Shown here piece by piece: positions 37,028-47,162 of a stretch of 64,000 nt of DNA (position 1 is its first letter; each line of letters opens with the position of its first letter). Made by a program: the position numbers and the translations under genes. The stretch is from an uncultured Lachnospiraceae bacterium (GTDB lineage Bacteria > Bacillota > Clostridia > Lachnospirales > Lachnospiraceae), in assembly GCA_946632055.1 (NCBI GenBank), contig CAMPAR010000001.1, positions 1 through 64,000 of the forward strand, read 5' to 3'. The notes beneath the pieces are model-generated. The model did no database searches and was not told where the DNA came from. It worked only from the letters and a program-made list of their open reading frames with translations.

Positions 37028-39814
37028 TTACGGTGCCGGCGGAAGCGTTTCCGAAGGAGACGAGGCTTCTTCGGCGGGAGAGGATTCTTCCGGCGGAGCC
37101 GTCTCGGATTCCGGGGAGGACTCCTGAGAAGAGGATTCTCCGGAAGAAGCGGAGCCGGATTCATCGGAGCCGGATTCGTCGGTGGAGTCCTCGTCGCTTT
37201 CCGATTCGGTCTCGGTTTCGGGCTCCGGCGCGTGATGCGCGGTACAGGTCGAAAGGATCTTGTCGGAGCTGATGGTGTAGTAGGTGTCGGCCGTTGTGGA
37301 GCCGTCATTGTCTTCGGAGTCGATCATCAGGAAAATTCGCTGCACATGGGCGTCTTCGGGGCAGAATTCGCCGGCGGGCATGCCGGAAACCGAACAGAAA
37401 TCGTAGGCAACGTGACGGTCGCAGTATTCCGTGGGCTCCGTGCCGGGGGCAAAGTATTCCTCGTAGACATGGCAGTTCGGATCGCCGCAGGCGTCGCAGA
37501 TGCCGTCGCGGGCGAGTAGACCCGATTTCGAGCAGATCCGGGCTTTGACGAGGCTGCTGTAGTCGAAGGAGGCGGATTCCAGGCTTTCGTGGATGCGGGC
37601 CATAATGTGCTGCCAGATGATCCGATGGTAGCCGGGGCTCGAGCCGAAGGACTTGCTGGAGTCGTAGCCGGACCAGATCCCGCAGGTATAGTAGGGAGAG
37701 TAGCCGACAAACCAGAGGTCGTTTGCGTCGTTCGTCGTACCGGATTTTCCGGCGACGCCCATGCCGTCAACCGAACAGTTGGTGCTCGTCGCACCGACGC
37801 CGTACTGCGGGAAGAGCATGAACTCCGGGGAAATCGAGGATTCCATGGCGGAGGTCAGAAGGAGGGCGGTCGAGCTCTTGATGATGCGGTGGGAGGCGGT
37901 TTCGTTCTGCAGGAGCAGATTGCCGCTTTCGTCCGTCACATGCGTCCAGTAGATCGGCTTCTGGTAGACGCCGTCATTCGCAATCGCCGCGTAGGCGGAG
38001 GTCAGTTCTTCATTGGTTACGCCGTAGGTGAGTCCGCCGAGCGTCAGCGAGTAGGATTTGTCCTGCGGGACGAGAGAAGTAATGCCGAAATCCTTCGCGT
38101 AGGCGTAGGCCGTGTTTTCGGTCACGGTATTTTCCATGCAGCGGACCGCGAGGACGTTCATGGAAGCCATGATGCCGAAGCGGATATTGGCATAGCCGAG
38201 TCCCTGCTCGCCCCACCAGTTGCGGATTGTCTTGCCGCCGATCACGAGCGGAGAGTCGTAATAGGTGCTCGCAAGCGTATCGCCGCAGATATCGATCGCG
38301 GGCGCATAGGTCACGAGCGGCTTGAAGGTCGAGCCGGGCTGGCGGAGGGATTCGGTCGCGCGGTTCAGGACAAGAGAACCGAGCTCCTCCTTGTTGCCGC
38401 GTCCGCCGGTTACGGCCTTCACCTGGCCGGTATGCTGGTCGATAATAATCACGGAAGTCTGGGGTTCGATCACCGATTGGACGTTCCGGGAGATCAGCTC
38501 TCCGCCGGTCGTTTTCAGAAGGTATTCCACATACTGGTCCGCCGCGGCGTTCAGGCTGTCGAGCGACTGAAAATAGGGCTGGAAATTCTGCTCGCCGAGG
38601 ACATTCTGATGATAGCTTCGGAGATTGTTTTCGTCGTAGTGGTATTCCTCGCCCGTGGAAAGGCGGATCGTAATCTGGCAGGAGAGGGCGTATTCGAGGA
38701 AGTTGTCGATTTTCTGATAGCCGGTCTCCACGATGTAGTTTTCCGGATTGTTGACCTCCTCGTCCACAATCGCCTGCACCGTGGGATCCATCGTCGTGTA
38801 GATCCGAAGACCGCCGGAGTAGAGCAGGTTGTAGGCCTGCGTATCCGTATAGCCGAGCTCCTCCTGGAGGGCCAGAAGCACCTCCTCGAAAACCTTGTCG
38901 GTAAAATACGAGAACACGTGGGGGCCGGTGTAGCTGCTCGAGACGGCCTGAATCCGGCGGTAAACGTCCTCGGAGACCGCTTCATTGTACTGGTCCTCCG
39001 AGATTTTGCCGTCGTTCAGCATGTATTTCAGCACGATCAGGCGGCGCTTCTGGTTGTTTTCCGGATGCGTGATCGGATTGAAGCGCGTGGGATTCTGCGC
39101 GATCGGGGCGAGCACGGAGCATTCCGAGAGGTCCAGCTCCCAGACGTTTTTGCCGAAATAGCGCTTGCTCGCGACCTGGACGCCCAGACAGTTGCTGCCG
39201 AGGTTGATCGTGTTCAGGTAGTACTGCATGATCCGCTTTTTGTCGATTTCCCGCTCGATGCGCAGCGCGATCGCCTGCTCCTGAAGCTTGCGCTCGATGC
39301 GGTCGCCGAAGTTCTTTTCCAGACCGCCGTTGAAAATGTTGTTCTTGATCAGCTGCTGCGTGATGGTGCTGGCGCCTTCCGACAGGCTTCCGGAGGTCAC
39401 GCCGACAAAGACGGCGCGCAGGATGCCCTTGACATCCACGCCGTCATGGCTGAAAAAGCGGGTGTCCTCAATCGCGACAAAGGCGTTCACGAGGTCCTTC
39501 GGCATCTGCTCGTAGGTGACGGTCTCCCGGTTGGAGCCGCTCTGCACGAGCTCCTGCATGACGGAGCCGTCCGAGGCGTAAATAATGCTTTTCGTGTCGG
39601 TCGGATTGATGGACTCGAGATTGGAGAGCGACGGCGCGTTGTGGATGATCTCCACAAAGGAACCGATCGTGAAGGCCAGAAAAGCGACGAAGAGAAGCAC
39701 AAAAAAGCCAATGGCAAAAGAGACCAGCGTCATCAGATGCCGGTTGCGGTTCCGGAGCTTCTGCGTACTGATCTCTTCGATTTTCTTTTCAACTCGTTTC
39801 GGACTGTAATTCAT
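37028..39814 (-). CDS. Class A penicillin-binding protein (PBP1A-type)
   Basis: FVAIEDTRFFSHDGVDVKGILRA; GASTITQQLIKN; RQPGSTFKPLV; GKSGTTNDANDLWFVGYSP. Confidence 0.95.
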   Translation of the reverse strand: MNYSPKRVEKKIEEISTQKLRNRNRHLMTLVSFAIGFFVLLFVAFLAFTIGSFVEIIHNAPSLSNLESINPTDTKSIIYASDGSVMQELVQSGSNRETVTYEQMPKDLVNAFVAIEDTRFFSHDGVDVKGILRAVFVGVTSGSLSEGASTITQQLIKNNIFNGGLEKNFGDRIERKLQEQAIALRIEREIDKKRIMQYYLNTINLGSNCLGVQVASKRYFGKNVWELDLSECSVLAPIAQNPTRFNPITHPENNQKRRLIVLKYMLNDGKISEDQYNEAVSEDVYRRIQAVSSSYTGPHVFSYFTDKVFEEVLLALQEELGYTDTQAYNLLYSGGLRIYTTMDPTVQAIVDEEVNNPENYIVETGYQKIDNFLEYALSCQITIRLSTGEEYHYDENNLRSYHQNVLGEQNFQPYFQSLDSLNAAADQYVEYLLKTTGGELISRNVQSVIEPQTSVIIIDQHTGQVKAVTGGRGNKEELGSLVLNRATESLRQPGSTFKPLVTYAPAIDICGDTLASTYYDSPLVIGGKTIRNWWGEQGLGYANIRFGIMASMNVLAVRCMENTVTENTAYAYAKDFGITSLVPQDKSYSLTLGGLTYGVTNEELTSAYAAIANDGVYQKPIYWTHVTDESGNLLLQNETASHRIIKSSTALLLTSAMESSISPEFMLFPQYGVGATSTNCSVDGMGVAGKSGTTNDANDLWFVGYSPYYTCGIWSGYDSSKSFGSSPGYHRIIWQHIMARIHESLESASFDYSSLVKARICSKSGLLARDGICDACGDPNCHVYEEYFAPGTEPTEYCDRHVAYDFCSVSGMPAGEFCPEDAHVQRIFLMIDSEDNDGSTTADTYYTISSDKILSTCTAHHAPEPETETESESDEDSTDESGSDESGSASSGESSSQESSPESETAPPEESSPAEEASSPSETLPPAP

Positions 39815-39853
39815 CGTAAAAAATCTTTCCCGCCGGGAAAAGGCATCGGGGCC

Positions 39854-40963
39854 TTACTCTGTAGCGTAGATTTCGCTTCTTAACCGGGTGACGGTCGTAT
39901 TGATGTCATAGGGGATCAGGATCTCGTTCTGACTCACATAGTCGTTGTCGTAGGGGATCCGGATCTCCACGACCTCAAAGCCGAGGACGGAGGGAAGATC
40001 CGTAATGAGGCTCAGGGTCTCGCCCGGGGTCAGGTTATGATTGATATACGGAAGGACGTTGTCCGCCGTCGCGGTCAGCTCGAAGACGTTCATGTTCCGG
40101 GCTTTCCCGATCAGGGACTGCAGGACAATCCGCTGGCGCTGGGTGCGCTGGAAGTCCGTCCCGATATAGCGGATTCTCGAGTAGGCAAGCGCCTGTCTGC
40201 CGTTCATGAGATAGGTGCCGCCGCCCGGAAGCGCGCTGTCACCGTCCGGAAGTCCGGCCAGGCGGTTGATTTCAATCAGGTAGTCGTTGACATAGTAGGC
40301 TTCGTCGCCGGTCACCGTGAGTTCCACGCCGCCGACCGCGTCGATGATCTGCTCGATGTCCAGGAAATCCACCCAGGCGTAATTATCGATGCTGACGCCG
40401 TAATTGGTCTGCAGCGTATTGATGAGAAGCGGCGCGCCGCCGACCGCGTAGGCGTGGTTCAGCTTCCGGACGCCGACGCCCTCGATATTGGCGTAGAGAT
40501 CCCGCAGGAAGGAAGTCATGTAAATCTTCTGCGTATTGCGGTTGATCGTGAGCAGGATCATCGCGTCGGAGTTTCCGTTCCAGTTGCGTTCGCGCCGGTC
40601 GACGCCGATAAGAAGCACATTGTAAATATTGCTGAAGGTGCTTTCCGGCAGTTCCTCGACGGTCAGTTTGTTTTCCTCGATCAGCTCCGCTTCGAGTTCC
40701 GCCTCGACCGTAGCCACCTCCTCCGCGTCAGAGGGGGGGAGGGTCTCGAGTTCGAGCGTGGCAAGATCGCCTTCGTCCAGAAGGCTCTGATCCTCGAAAT
40801 TGCTTCTGCTGTAGAAATGGCTGAAGGTGAAGATGACCGCCACGCCGAGAACGACGATCACGGACAGAATGACGATCAGCGTGATTCTGAGCGCCTTGTT
40901 CTGCTTTTTCTTTTTCAGATGCTGCTGCCTTTTTTGAAGCTGGTTTAAATTATCTTTGTCCAT
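39854..40963 (-). CDS. LytR-CpsA-Psr (LCP) family protein
   Basis: NVLLIGVDRRERNWNGNSDAMILLTINRNTQKIYMTSFLRDLY; NHAYAVGG. Confidence 0.92.
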   Translation of the reverse strand: MDKDNLNQLQKRQQHLKKKKQNKALRITLIVILSVIVVLGVAVIFTFSHFYSRSNFEDQSLLDEGDLATLELETLPPSDAEEVATVEAELEAELIEENKLTVEELPESTFSNIYNVLLIGVDRRERNWNGNSDAMILLTINRNTQKIYMTSFLRDLYANIEGVGVRKLNHAYAVGGAPLLINTLQTNYGVSIDNYAWVDFLDIEQIIDAVGGVELTVTGDEAYYVNDYLIEINRLAGLPDGDSALPGGGTYLMNGRQALAYSRIRYIGTDFQRTQRQRIVLQSLIGKARNMNVFELTATADNVLPYINHNLTPGETLSLITDLPSVLGFEVVEIRIPYDNDYVSQNEILIPYDINTTVTRLRSEIYATE

Positions 40964-41149
40964 AAGTAAAATCTCCGGAATCCCGTCCCTTCGAAAATAG
41001 ATATTATATTTTACTTCATATTTACCGGAATGTCAAACAAATGTCTGGGAAAATGCCCCAAAAGCGGACGGAAAGCGGCGGAGATTTCCTGAAAAAACCC
41101 TTTACAAGCCGGGAAAGCTGTGCTATAACACTGAATGAAGAAAGCGATG

Positions 41150-41260
41150 TCTTCGGGGACGGGTGAAATTCCCTACCGGCAGTAAAGTCTGCGAAGCCTT
41201 GCATAGAGGCCCGAACCGGTGCGATTCCGGTACCGACAGTACAGTCTGGATGAGAGAAGT
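41150..41260 (+). promoter_or_regulatory. FMN riboswitch (RFN element)
   Basis: CTTCGGGGACGGGTGAAATTCCCTACCGGCAGTAAAG...GCCCGAACCGGTGCGATTCCGGTACCGACAGTACAGTCTGGATGAGAGAAG. Confidence 0.96.
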
Positions 41261-41327
41261 TCTGCTGGTTGAAGCGCGAACGGCGGTGAAAAGCCGGGCT
41301 GCGCATGAGGCATGATGAATCTTATCG

Positions 41328-41367
41328 AAATCCCGCTTAAGACTCGAGTCTTATGCGGGATTTTTTT
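41328..41367 (+). terminator. Terminator hairpin, expression platform of the FMN riboswitch
   Basis: AATCCCGCTTAAGAC tcga GTCTTATGCGGGATTTTTTT upstream of ribU. Confidence 0.9.
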
Positions 41368-41412
41368 CGGGCTCGCCTTCCAGAAAAACTCAATCTATTA
41401 CGGAGGTGCTGT

Positions 41413-42084
41413 ATGAAAAATGAAAAAGTCAGAATGCTCGTAGCGCTTGCGATGCTCGCGGCGCTCGCGTATGTCGTCATGGTCCTGATCCGGATCCCGG
41501 TCGTATCCTTCCTGAAATACGAGCCGAAGGATGTGATCATCACGATTGCCGGCTTTATCTACGGACCGCTCGCGTCCTTCCTGATTTCCCTCACGGTTTC
41601 CCTTGTCGAAATGCTGACCGTCAGTGAAACCGGACCGATCGGCGCCGTGATGAACCTGATCTCGACCTGCGCCTTTGCCTGCACGGCCGCGGTCATCTAC
41701 AAGAAAATCCACCGTCTGAAGGGCGCTGTTATCGGCCTCGTGGCCGGAGTCCTCGTGATGATCGCCGCGATGATGCTCTGGAACTACTTCCTGACGCCGA
41801 TCTACATGGGCTATCCGAGAGAAGCCGTGGCGGCGATGCTCCCGACCGTTTTCCTGCCGTTCAACGCCCTGAAGGGCGGCCTGAACGCGGCGATTACGAT
41901 GCTTCTTTACAAGCCGGTCGTGATTACCCTCCGGCGCGCGCATCTCGCGCCGGCGACGGCGGCGGAAGCCCACAGCGGCGAAAAGAAGACCGGTACGACC
42001 GTCGGCGTGATCGTGGTATCCGCCGCGGTGCTGATCACCTGCGTCATTTTCGTGCTGATCCTGTCCGGCGTGATTAAGGGATGA
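41413..42084 (+). CDS. ribU: ECF transporter S component, riboflavin
   Basis: Multi-TM ECF S protein directly behind the FMN riboswitch; KYEPKDVIITIAGFIYGP. Confidence 0.9.
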   Translation: MKNEKVRMLVALAMLAALAYVVMVLIRIPVVSFLKYEPKDVIITIAGFIYGPLASFLISLTVSLVEMLTVSETGPIGAVMNLISTCAFACTAAVIYKKIHRLKGAVIGLVAGVLVMIAAMMLWNYFLTPIYMGYPREAVAAMLPTVFLPFNALKGGLNAAITMLLYKPVVITLRRAHLAPATAAEAHSGEKKTGTTVGVIVVSAAVLITCVIFVLILSGVIKG

Positions 42085-42090
42085 CAAAAA

Positions 42091-42137
42091 CAAAATGAAA
42101 CCGGCGTGACCATGACGGCCGCGCCGGTTTCATTTTG
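42091..42137. terminator. Bidirectional terminator, 16-bp perfect stem
   Basis: CAAAATGAAACCGGCG ... CGCCGGTTTCATTTTG. Confidence 0.88.
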
Positions 42138-42142
42138 CTTTC

Positions 42143-43633
42143 TCAGGCTTTCAGAAGCCGCAGCGCGTCCTTCGAGGAAGAGTCGAGAAGCGCCGGACCC
42201 GCGGGGATCGACGAGTGCGTGCGGATTGTGATGCCGTCGTCGTCAAAGTCGAAGATCAGGCGGGTTCCAGTGGCCGCCATGGTGCAGCGCGTATCAATGA
42301 CGAGTGAATCGGCGGCAGCCCAGCGCGCAGAGAGCGCGTACTCGTGGCCGGAGAAGCGCTGCAGGAGCATCTTTCCTGCGAAGGAAGCCTTCACATCAAA
42401 GCTTTCGCCTTCCTCTTCAATGTGAACCGTAACCTCCGATTCGCCGAAGGAGAAGGACAGGGCCTTCAGGCTTCCGCCGTCCTCGGCCTTCACGCCCGCA
42501 CCGCCTGCGATAGCGGCAAAGGAGGGAAGTAAGGCGGCTGCCTTGTAGGAAAATTCGGTGTATTTCCGCTCGGAGTCCCGGTTCCGGATGCCCCAGAGGA
42601 CCGGAATTTCCAGCGCGGCCTCTGTATTTCTTAAGGCGCCGAGCGCGCAGTCATTCTCCGGAAGCGGCGCGTCCTGCATCGCCGGAACGATCGTGTCAAA
42701 GAGATCGATGAGAAGCGTATTGGCGTCGTTCGAAGCGGAATTCACCACGATGGCCGCGTCCTCATTCGGAAGGATGACGGCAAACTGCCCGAAAGCGCCG
42801 TCGGCACGGAAGGAACCGGGCCAGGTGCAGCGCCAGAACTGGAAGCCGTAGCCCTGCATCCACTCGCGCCAGTCGGTCTTGTAGACCTCGCTGACCGTTT
42901 CCACCTGATGGGCACAGGCGCGCTCGAACCAGTCGCGGGAGAGGAGCTGCTTTCCTTCCCAGGCGCCGAAATTCAGCACGAACTGTGCAAAGCGGGCCAT
43001 GGATTCCGGCGTGAGGTACATGCCGGCGCCGCCCATTTCCACGCCGTCCGGCAGCTTCCAGCATTCGATCGGCGGAATGCCGATGACGTCAAGAAGCCGC
43101 GGCTTCAGGAATTCCGTCACATTGAGGCCGGTCTTTTTCTTCAGTACGGCGGCGAGCACATTGGTGCCGGCCGTGTTGTACTGGAAGGTGGTGCCGGGCT
43201 CAAACGGGAAGTCGTGATGCAGGAACATCTTAATCCAGCCTTCGAGCCGGGCGTCCGGGCCGCTGATTTCCGTGGCGTGGCCGCAGGTCATGGTGAGAAG
43301 ACTCCACAGATCCGCTTTTTTCAGGTTTTCCGAAGGATTTTCCGGCGCTTCGTCCGGGAAGATATCAATCAGCTTTTCGTCGAGGGAAAGGATTCCTTCC
43401 TGCTCCGCGAAGCCGATGGCGGTGGACGTCAGGCTCTTGGAGAAGGAGAACAGAATATGCGCGGCGTCCCTGTGATAGGGCGCCCAGTAGCCTTCAAAGC
43501 AGCGCTTTCCGTGCCGGAGCACCTGAAGGGAGTGCATTTCGATCGAATGCGCCTTTTCCTTCTCGATGAATGCGAGGATGCTCTCTGAAGGAATCCCGAG
43601 AGATTCGGGTGAAACGGTTTCGAACTGGAACAT
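42143..43633 (-). CDS. Serine hydrolase (beta-lactamase family)
   Basis: ILFSFSKSLTSTAIG (SxxK-type), FQYNTAGTNVLAAV; start MFQFETV. Confidence 0.87.
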   Translation of the reverse strand: MFQFETVSPESLGIPSESILAFIEKEKAHSIEMHSLQVLRHGKRCFEGYWAPYHRDAAHILFSFSKSLTSTAIGFAEQEGILSLDEKLIDIFPDEAPENPSENLKKADLWSLLTMTCGHATEISGPDARLEGWIKMFLHHDFPFEPGTTFQYNTAGTNVLAAVLKKKTGLNVTEFLKPRLLDVIGIPPIECWKLPDGVEMGGAGMYLTPESMARFAQFVLNFGAWEGKQLLSRDWFERACAHQVETVSEVYKTDWREWMQGYGFQFWRCTWPGSFRADGAFGQFAVILPNEDAAIVVNSASNDANTLLIDLFDTIVPAMQDAPLPENDCALGALRNTEAALEIPVLWGIRNRDSERKYTEFSYKAAALLPSFAAIAGGAGVKAEDGGSLKALSFSFGESEVTVHIEEEGESFDVKASFAGKMLLQRFSGHEYALSARWAAADSLVIDTRCTMAATGTRLIFDFDDDGITIRTHSSIPAGPALLDSSSKDALRLLKA

Positions 43634-43691
43634 CGAGTATGTACCTCCTGTCTTATCGTTATTCACAGAATAGCACAAAAAGCGCGGCACT

Positions 43692-44459
43692 TCAAGTCCG
43701 GTTCTTCTGATCGATGAGATAGAGCCCTTTGAGAAGAAGATCTTCGTCGAGCAGGATTTCCCGCGTACAGTGCGGAATGATTTTCGGGGCGGTTCCGCCG
43801 GTCGCGACGGCAGTGCAGGACATTCCGAGCTCCTTCTCGATTCTCCCGATCATGCCGTCGATCATCGAGGCGGTGCCGTAGACCGCGCCGGAACGCATGG
43901 CGTCGACCGTATTCGAGCCGATGACTTTCTTCGGCGCCGAAATCGAGATGTCCGGCAGGAGGCTTGTCCCGGCGGAAAGCGCGGCATAGGAAAGACTGGT
44001 GCCGGGCACAATCACGCCGCCGCGGTAGCAGCCCTTGTCGTCCACGACCGTCAGCGTGACGGCCGTACCCATGTCGATGATGACGACGGGCAGGGGATAG
44101 AGATTCATGGCTGCGACGGCGCCGACGAGAAGATCCCCCGCGAGCGTGCCGGGATCATCGATCCGCACGTTCAGGCCGGTTTTGAGGCCGGGGCCGATCA
44201 CCCTGCAGCGGACCTTTAAGAGGGAGCTCACCGCTTCCCGGAAGGACTCCGTCACGGAGGGCACGACGGAGGACAGAATGGCGCCGGAGAACGCGTCTTC
44301 CCGGATTCCGTAAAAATCCAGCACGCCTTTTAAGCGAACCGCGCTTTCCGCGGCGGTTTCCCGGGACTTTGTGGTAAGGCGGATGGTCTCAAGCACCGAT
44401 CCGTTTTCGACGCAGCCGAGGACCGTATTCGTATTGCCAATATCGATGCAGAGTATCAT
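43692..44459 (-). CDS. coaX: Type III pantothenate kinase
   Basis: MILCIDIGNTNTVLGCVE; VVIIDMGTAVTLTVVD; GGVIVPGTSLSYAAL. Confidence 0.93.
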   Translation of the reverse strand: MILCIDIGNTNTVLGCVENGSVLETIRLTTKSRETAAESAVRLKGVLDFYGIREDAFSGAILSSVVPSVTESFREAVSSLLKVRCRVIGPGLKTGLNVRIDDPGTLAGDLLVGAVAAMNLYPLPVVIIDMGTAVTLTVVDDKGCYRGGVIVPGTSLSYAALSAGTSLLPDISISAPKKVIGSNTVDAMRSGAVYGTASMIDGMIGRIEKELGMSCTAVATGGTAPKIIPHCTREILLDEDLLLKGLYLIDQKNRT

Positions 44460-44480
44460 AAAAACCTCCTTTGAAAGAAG

Positions 44481-44520
44481 AAAACCGGCCGGGACCTCAT
44501 GGTTTGTCCGGCCGGTTTTT
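44481..44520. terminator. Hairpin between the ECF transporter and coaX genes
   Basis: AAAACCGGCCGG ... CCGGCCGGTTTTT. Confidence 0.7.
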
Positions 44521-44526
44521 CGTGAT

Positions 44527-45150
44527 TTATCTGGCTGTGCGCTTTCCGAGGTGGATGAGCTGAACGATCACCGGACTCAGAATGACATTGAAAAGAAGTT
44601 CAAACAGGAAATTTCCGCCGACAAAGCCGTAGATCATATAGGCGCCGACATTCGGATATCCCGCAGCTTCGCCCCATCCGCGGATGGTCGGAAGGAAGAA
44701 GATGAGACAGCCGAGAAGGAAGATGCCGGTATTGACGACCGGGCAGACGATGGCGGCGACGATGACGCCGAGATTGATCTGCCAGTTTTCCTTTCCGGAT
44801 TCAAGGTTTTTGAAAACGAATGCCCATTTCTTCAGAAGGTCATAAACAAGACCGGCGAGCAGTCCTGCCAGAGTACCCTTGAGGAGTACGGTGACAATGG
44901 TTCCGAAAATGCTTACGGCGAGGAAAGCCGACGCATCGGTGATCAGAACGACCACGCTGAAGACGAAGCCGAGCCAGGCACCGGCCCACTTTCCATAAAT
45001 GGCTGCGCCGACAACGATCGGAATCAGTACCAGAGAAATGGAGAAGGGACCGAATCGTAAAGGTGCCCCGAGAAGCTGCAGTACCACAACGACTGCGGTC
45101 AGAATTGCGAGGCCCGCGATGGTGCGGACATTGATGCTGCTTTTGTTCAT
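44527..45150 (-). CDS. ECF transporter S component (possible pantothenate transporter by context)
   Basis: ECF S-type multi-TM protein MNKSSINVRTIAGLAILTAVVVVLQLLGAPLRFGPFSISLVLIPIVVGAAIYGKWAGAWLGF; followed by coaX on the same strand. Confidence 0.75.
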   Translation of the reverse strand: MNKSSINVRTIAGLAILTAVVVVLQLLGAPLRFGPFSISLVLIPIVVGAAIYGKWAGAWLGFVFSVVVLITDASAFLAVSIFGTIVTVLLKGTLAGLLAGLVYDLLKKWAFVFKNLESGKENWQINLGVIVAAIVCPVVNTGIFLLGCLIFFLPTIRGWGEAAGYPNVGAYMIYGFVGGNFLFELLFNVILSPVIVQLIHLGKRTAR

Positions 45151-45394
45151 GAGATTTGCCTTTCTGCTGTCGCTCCGCCATAGGCTGCGGATGCGGCGCA
45201 GCTTTATTGTAAAAGATCCGGACGTCGATGTCAAGCGCCGGGAGGCCTGAAAAAGTGACAAAATTCAGACGGTTTTCGAAAGAACTGTTGGACATCTGTC
45301 AAACTCTCGCTCAATTTCAATCTATAATTGCTCCGTAAGAGAAGTACGGACGGATTTCGTAAAACGGTTTACGAAGAAGAGAATTGGTGGTATA

Positions 45395-45584
45395 ATGACG
45401 ATATCAGGGTTAAAAGCCTTCTCACACGGCAAGCTTGCTTGCCGGTGGGAGAAAGGCTTTGTGACCCGCCCCACATGGAGCACGAAGTGGAAATTTGTTT
45501 CCACGGGAGTGCGGAATGTGGGGAGGAGCGTGGGAGCACGAAGTGCGAAACGCTCCGGAAATCAGCTGTTGAGACTGATGTCAT
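45395..45584. repeat. 190-bp multi-hairpin element upstream of the alarmone synthetase gene
   Basis: Closing ATGAC(gat)ATCAG/CTGATGTCAT; arms 45413-45460, 45469-45523, 45525-45556. Confidence 0.8.
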
Positions 45585-45625
45585 AAAAGCCTAAAGCCAT
45601 AAAATGAACGGAGTTGTAAACCGCC

Positions 45626-46285
45626 ATGACAGACAGCGAATACCTTTTAACAGGAAATGATGTCAAAGACTGGGAAACCCTGATGTTTCTCTATAATTCC
45701 GCGATCAAGGAGATCAATACCAAGATCGATATCCTGCGTTCGGAATTTCAGATTACGCATCACTATAATCCGATCGAGCACGTGACCTGGCGTCTGAAAA
45801 GCGCGAAGAGCATCGTCCGCAAGCTTCACCGGGAAGGGCATGAGACGGATATTGCGAGCATGCAGCAGTATCTGAATGATATCGCGGGCGTTCGAATTGT
45901 CTGCTCCTTTACCTCGGATATTTACAAGATCGCGGATATGATCAGCAACCAGGACGATATCAAGGTGCTGATCATCAAGAACTACATCGCGAGCCCCAAG
46001 GCGAACGGCTATAAGAGCTATCACATGATCGTGACGGTGCCGGTCTTCCTCGCAAACGGCCCGGTGGAGACCAAGGTGGAGATCCAGATCCGGACGATCG
46101 CGATGGACTTCTGGGCCTCGCTGGAACACAAGATTTACTACAAATTCGAAGGAGACGCGCCGGACTACATTAAGGACGAGCTTGCGGCCTGCGCCCGCAT
46201 GATCAACGCGCTGGACGACCGCATGCTCTCGCTGAACGAGGCGATTCAGGCGCTCGTCGGCGCGGAGTCCGCGGAAGGAGAATAG
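45626..46285 (+). CDS. Small alarmone synthetase (RelQ/RelP-type GTP pyrophosphokinase)
   Basis: HVTWRLKSAKSIVRKLHREG, IAGVRIVCSFTSDIY, KANGYKSYHMIV, EIQIRTIAMDFWASLEHKI. Confidence 0.92.
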   Translation: MTDSEYLLTGNDVKDWETLMFLYNSAIKEINTKIDILRSEFQITHHYNPIEHVTWRLKSAKSIVRKLHREGHETDIASMQQYLNDIAGVRIVCSFTSDIYKIADMISNQDDIKVLIIKNYIASPKANGYKSYHMIVTVPVFLANGPVETKVEIQIRTIAMDFWASLEHKIYYKFEGDAPDYIKDELAACARMINALDDRMLSLNEAIQALVGAESAEGE

Positions 46286-46321
46286 GAGAGAAAAGCGCTC
46301 TTTTTTCGGGATACTTTTACA

Positions 46322-46355
46322 GAAGGGAAAGGTGGTTTACTTTTCCCTTCTCTTT
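46322..46355 (+). terminator. Terminator after alarmone synthetase
   Basis: GAAGGGAAA...TTTTCCCTTCTCTTTT. Confidence 0.75.
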
Positions 46356-46392
46356 TGTTATAATACTGATATTACGAACCTGGAGGAATTCC

Positions 46393-46743
46393 ATGATGGA
46401 AGACAATAAGAAGAACAGTCTCGGCGAAGTCAAAATCGCCGATGATGTAATTGCGGCGATCGCGGGACTGGCCGCGACGGACGCGGAGGGCGTTGTGTGC
46501 CTCGCGGGCGGTCTGACCCACGATATGATTACGAGCAGCAACGTCCGGAACCTGCGTAAATCCGTCCGCATATCGATCGAGGACGGGAAGGCGGCAGTGC
46601 GTCTTGCGCTGATCCTGACCGGAAACCGGAGCATCCCGGAAGTGACCTCGGATGTGAAGGAAAAGGTGGTAAGCGCCATCGAATCGATGACCGGACTGCC
46701 GGTTACGGATGTGAATATTACGATTGCCGGAGTGAATGTATGA
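46393..46743 (+). CDS. Asp23/Gls24 family envelope stress protein
   Basis: [57 protein letters not shown]. Confidence 0.92.
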   Translation: MMEDNKKNSLGEVKIADDVIAAIAGLAATDAEGVVCLAGGLTHDMITSSNVRNLRKSVRISIEDGKAAVRLALILTGNRSIPEVTSDVKEKVVSAIESMTGLPVTDVNITIAGVNV

Positions 46744-47162
46744 CGATATCCCGTAAAAAACTCCGTGATCTGACTTTCAAGATCATTTTCTCCTGTAATT
46801 TTTATACCGGTTCTGAGCTGGAGGAGGAAGCCGGCGTCTTCCTTGAACAGCAGGAAGAGCTGACGGAGGAGGACCGGCAGGAAATCCTCGCAAGATGCAG
46901 GGAGATCTTTTCCAGAATCGAAGAGCTGGACGCACAGATTTCGGGGAAGACCGAAGGCTGGAAAATCAGCCGCTTCTCCCGGGTGGATCTTTCGATCGTG
47001 CGTCTGGCACTCTATGAAATCCTTTACGATGACGAAACGCCGGAAAAGGTCGCGATCAACGAGGCCGTGGAACTGGCGAAAACCTACGGCGGAGACGATT
47101 CACCGAAGTTTGTCAACGGCGTGCTTGCGCGGCTGGTGAAAAAGGAAGGTCCTGAAGCATGA
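46740..47162 (+). CDS. nusB: Transcription antitermination factor NusB
   Basis: [54 protein letters not shown]. Confidence 0.93.
   Translation: MTISRKKLRDLTFKIIFSCNFYTGSELEEEAGVFLEQQEELTEEDRQEILARCREIFSRIEELDAQISGKTEGWKISRFSRVDLSIVRLALYEILYDDETPEKVAINEAVELAKTYGGDDSPKFVNGVLARLVKKEGPEA

Noticed and set aside
37589-39883. 764-aa plus-strand ORF opposite the class A PBP
   Set aside because: Antisense shadow ORF; the PBP motifs are on the minus strand.
3040-45300. Repeated TGTTGGACA strings at about 3053, 5116 and 45288
   Set aside because: Only three short matches; too few and too weak to call a regulatory motif by eye.
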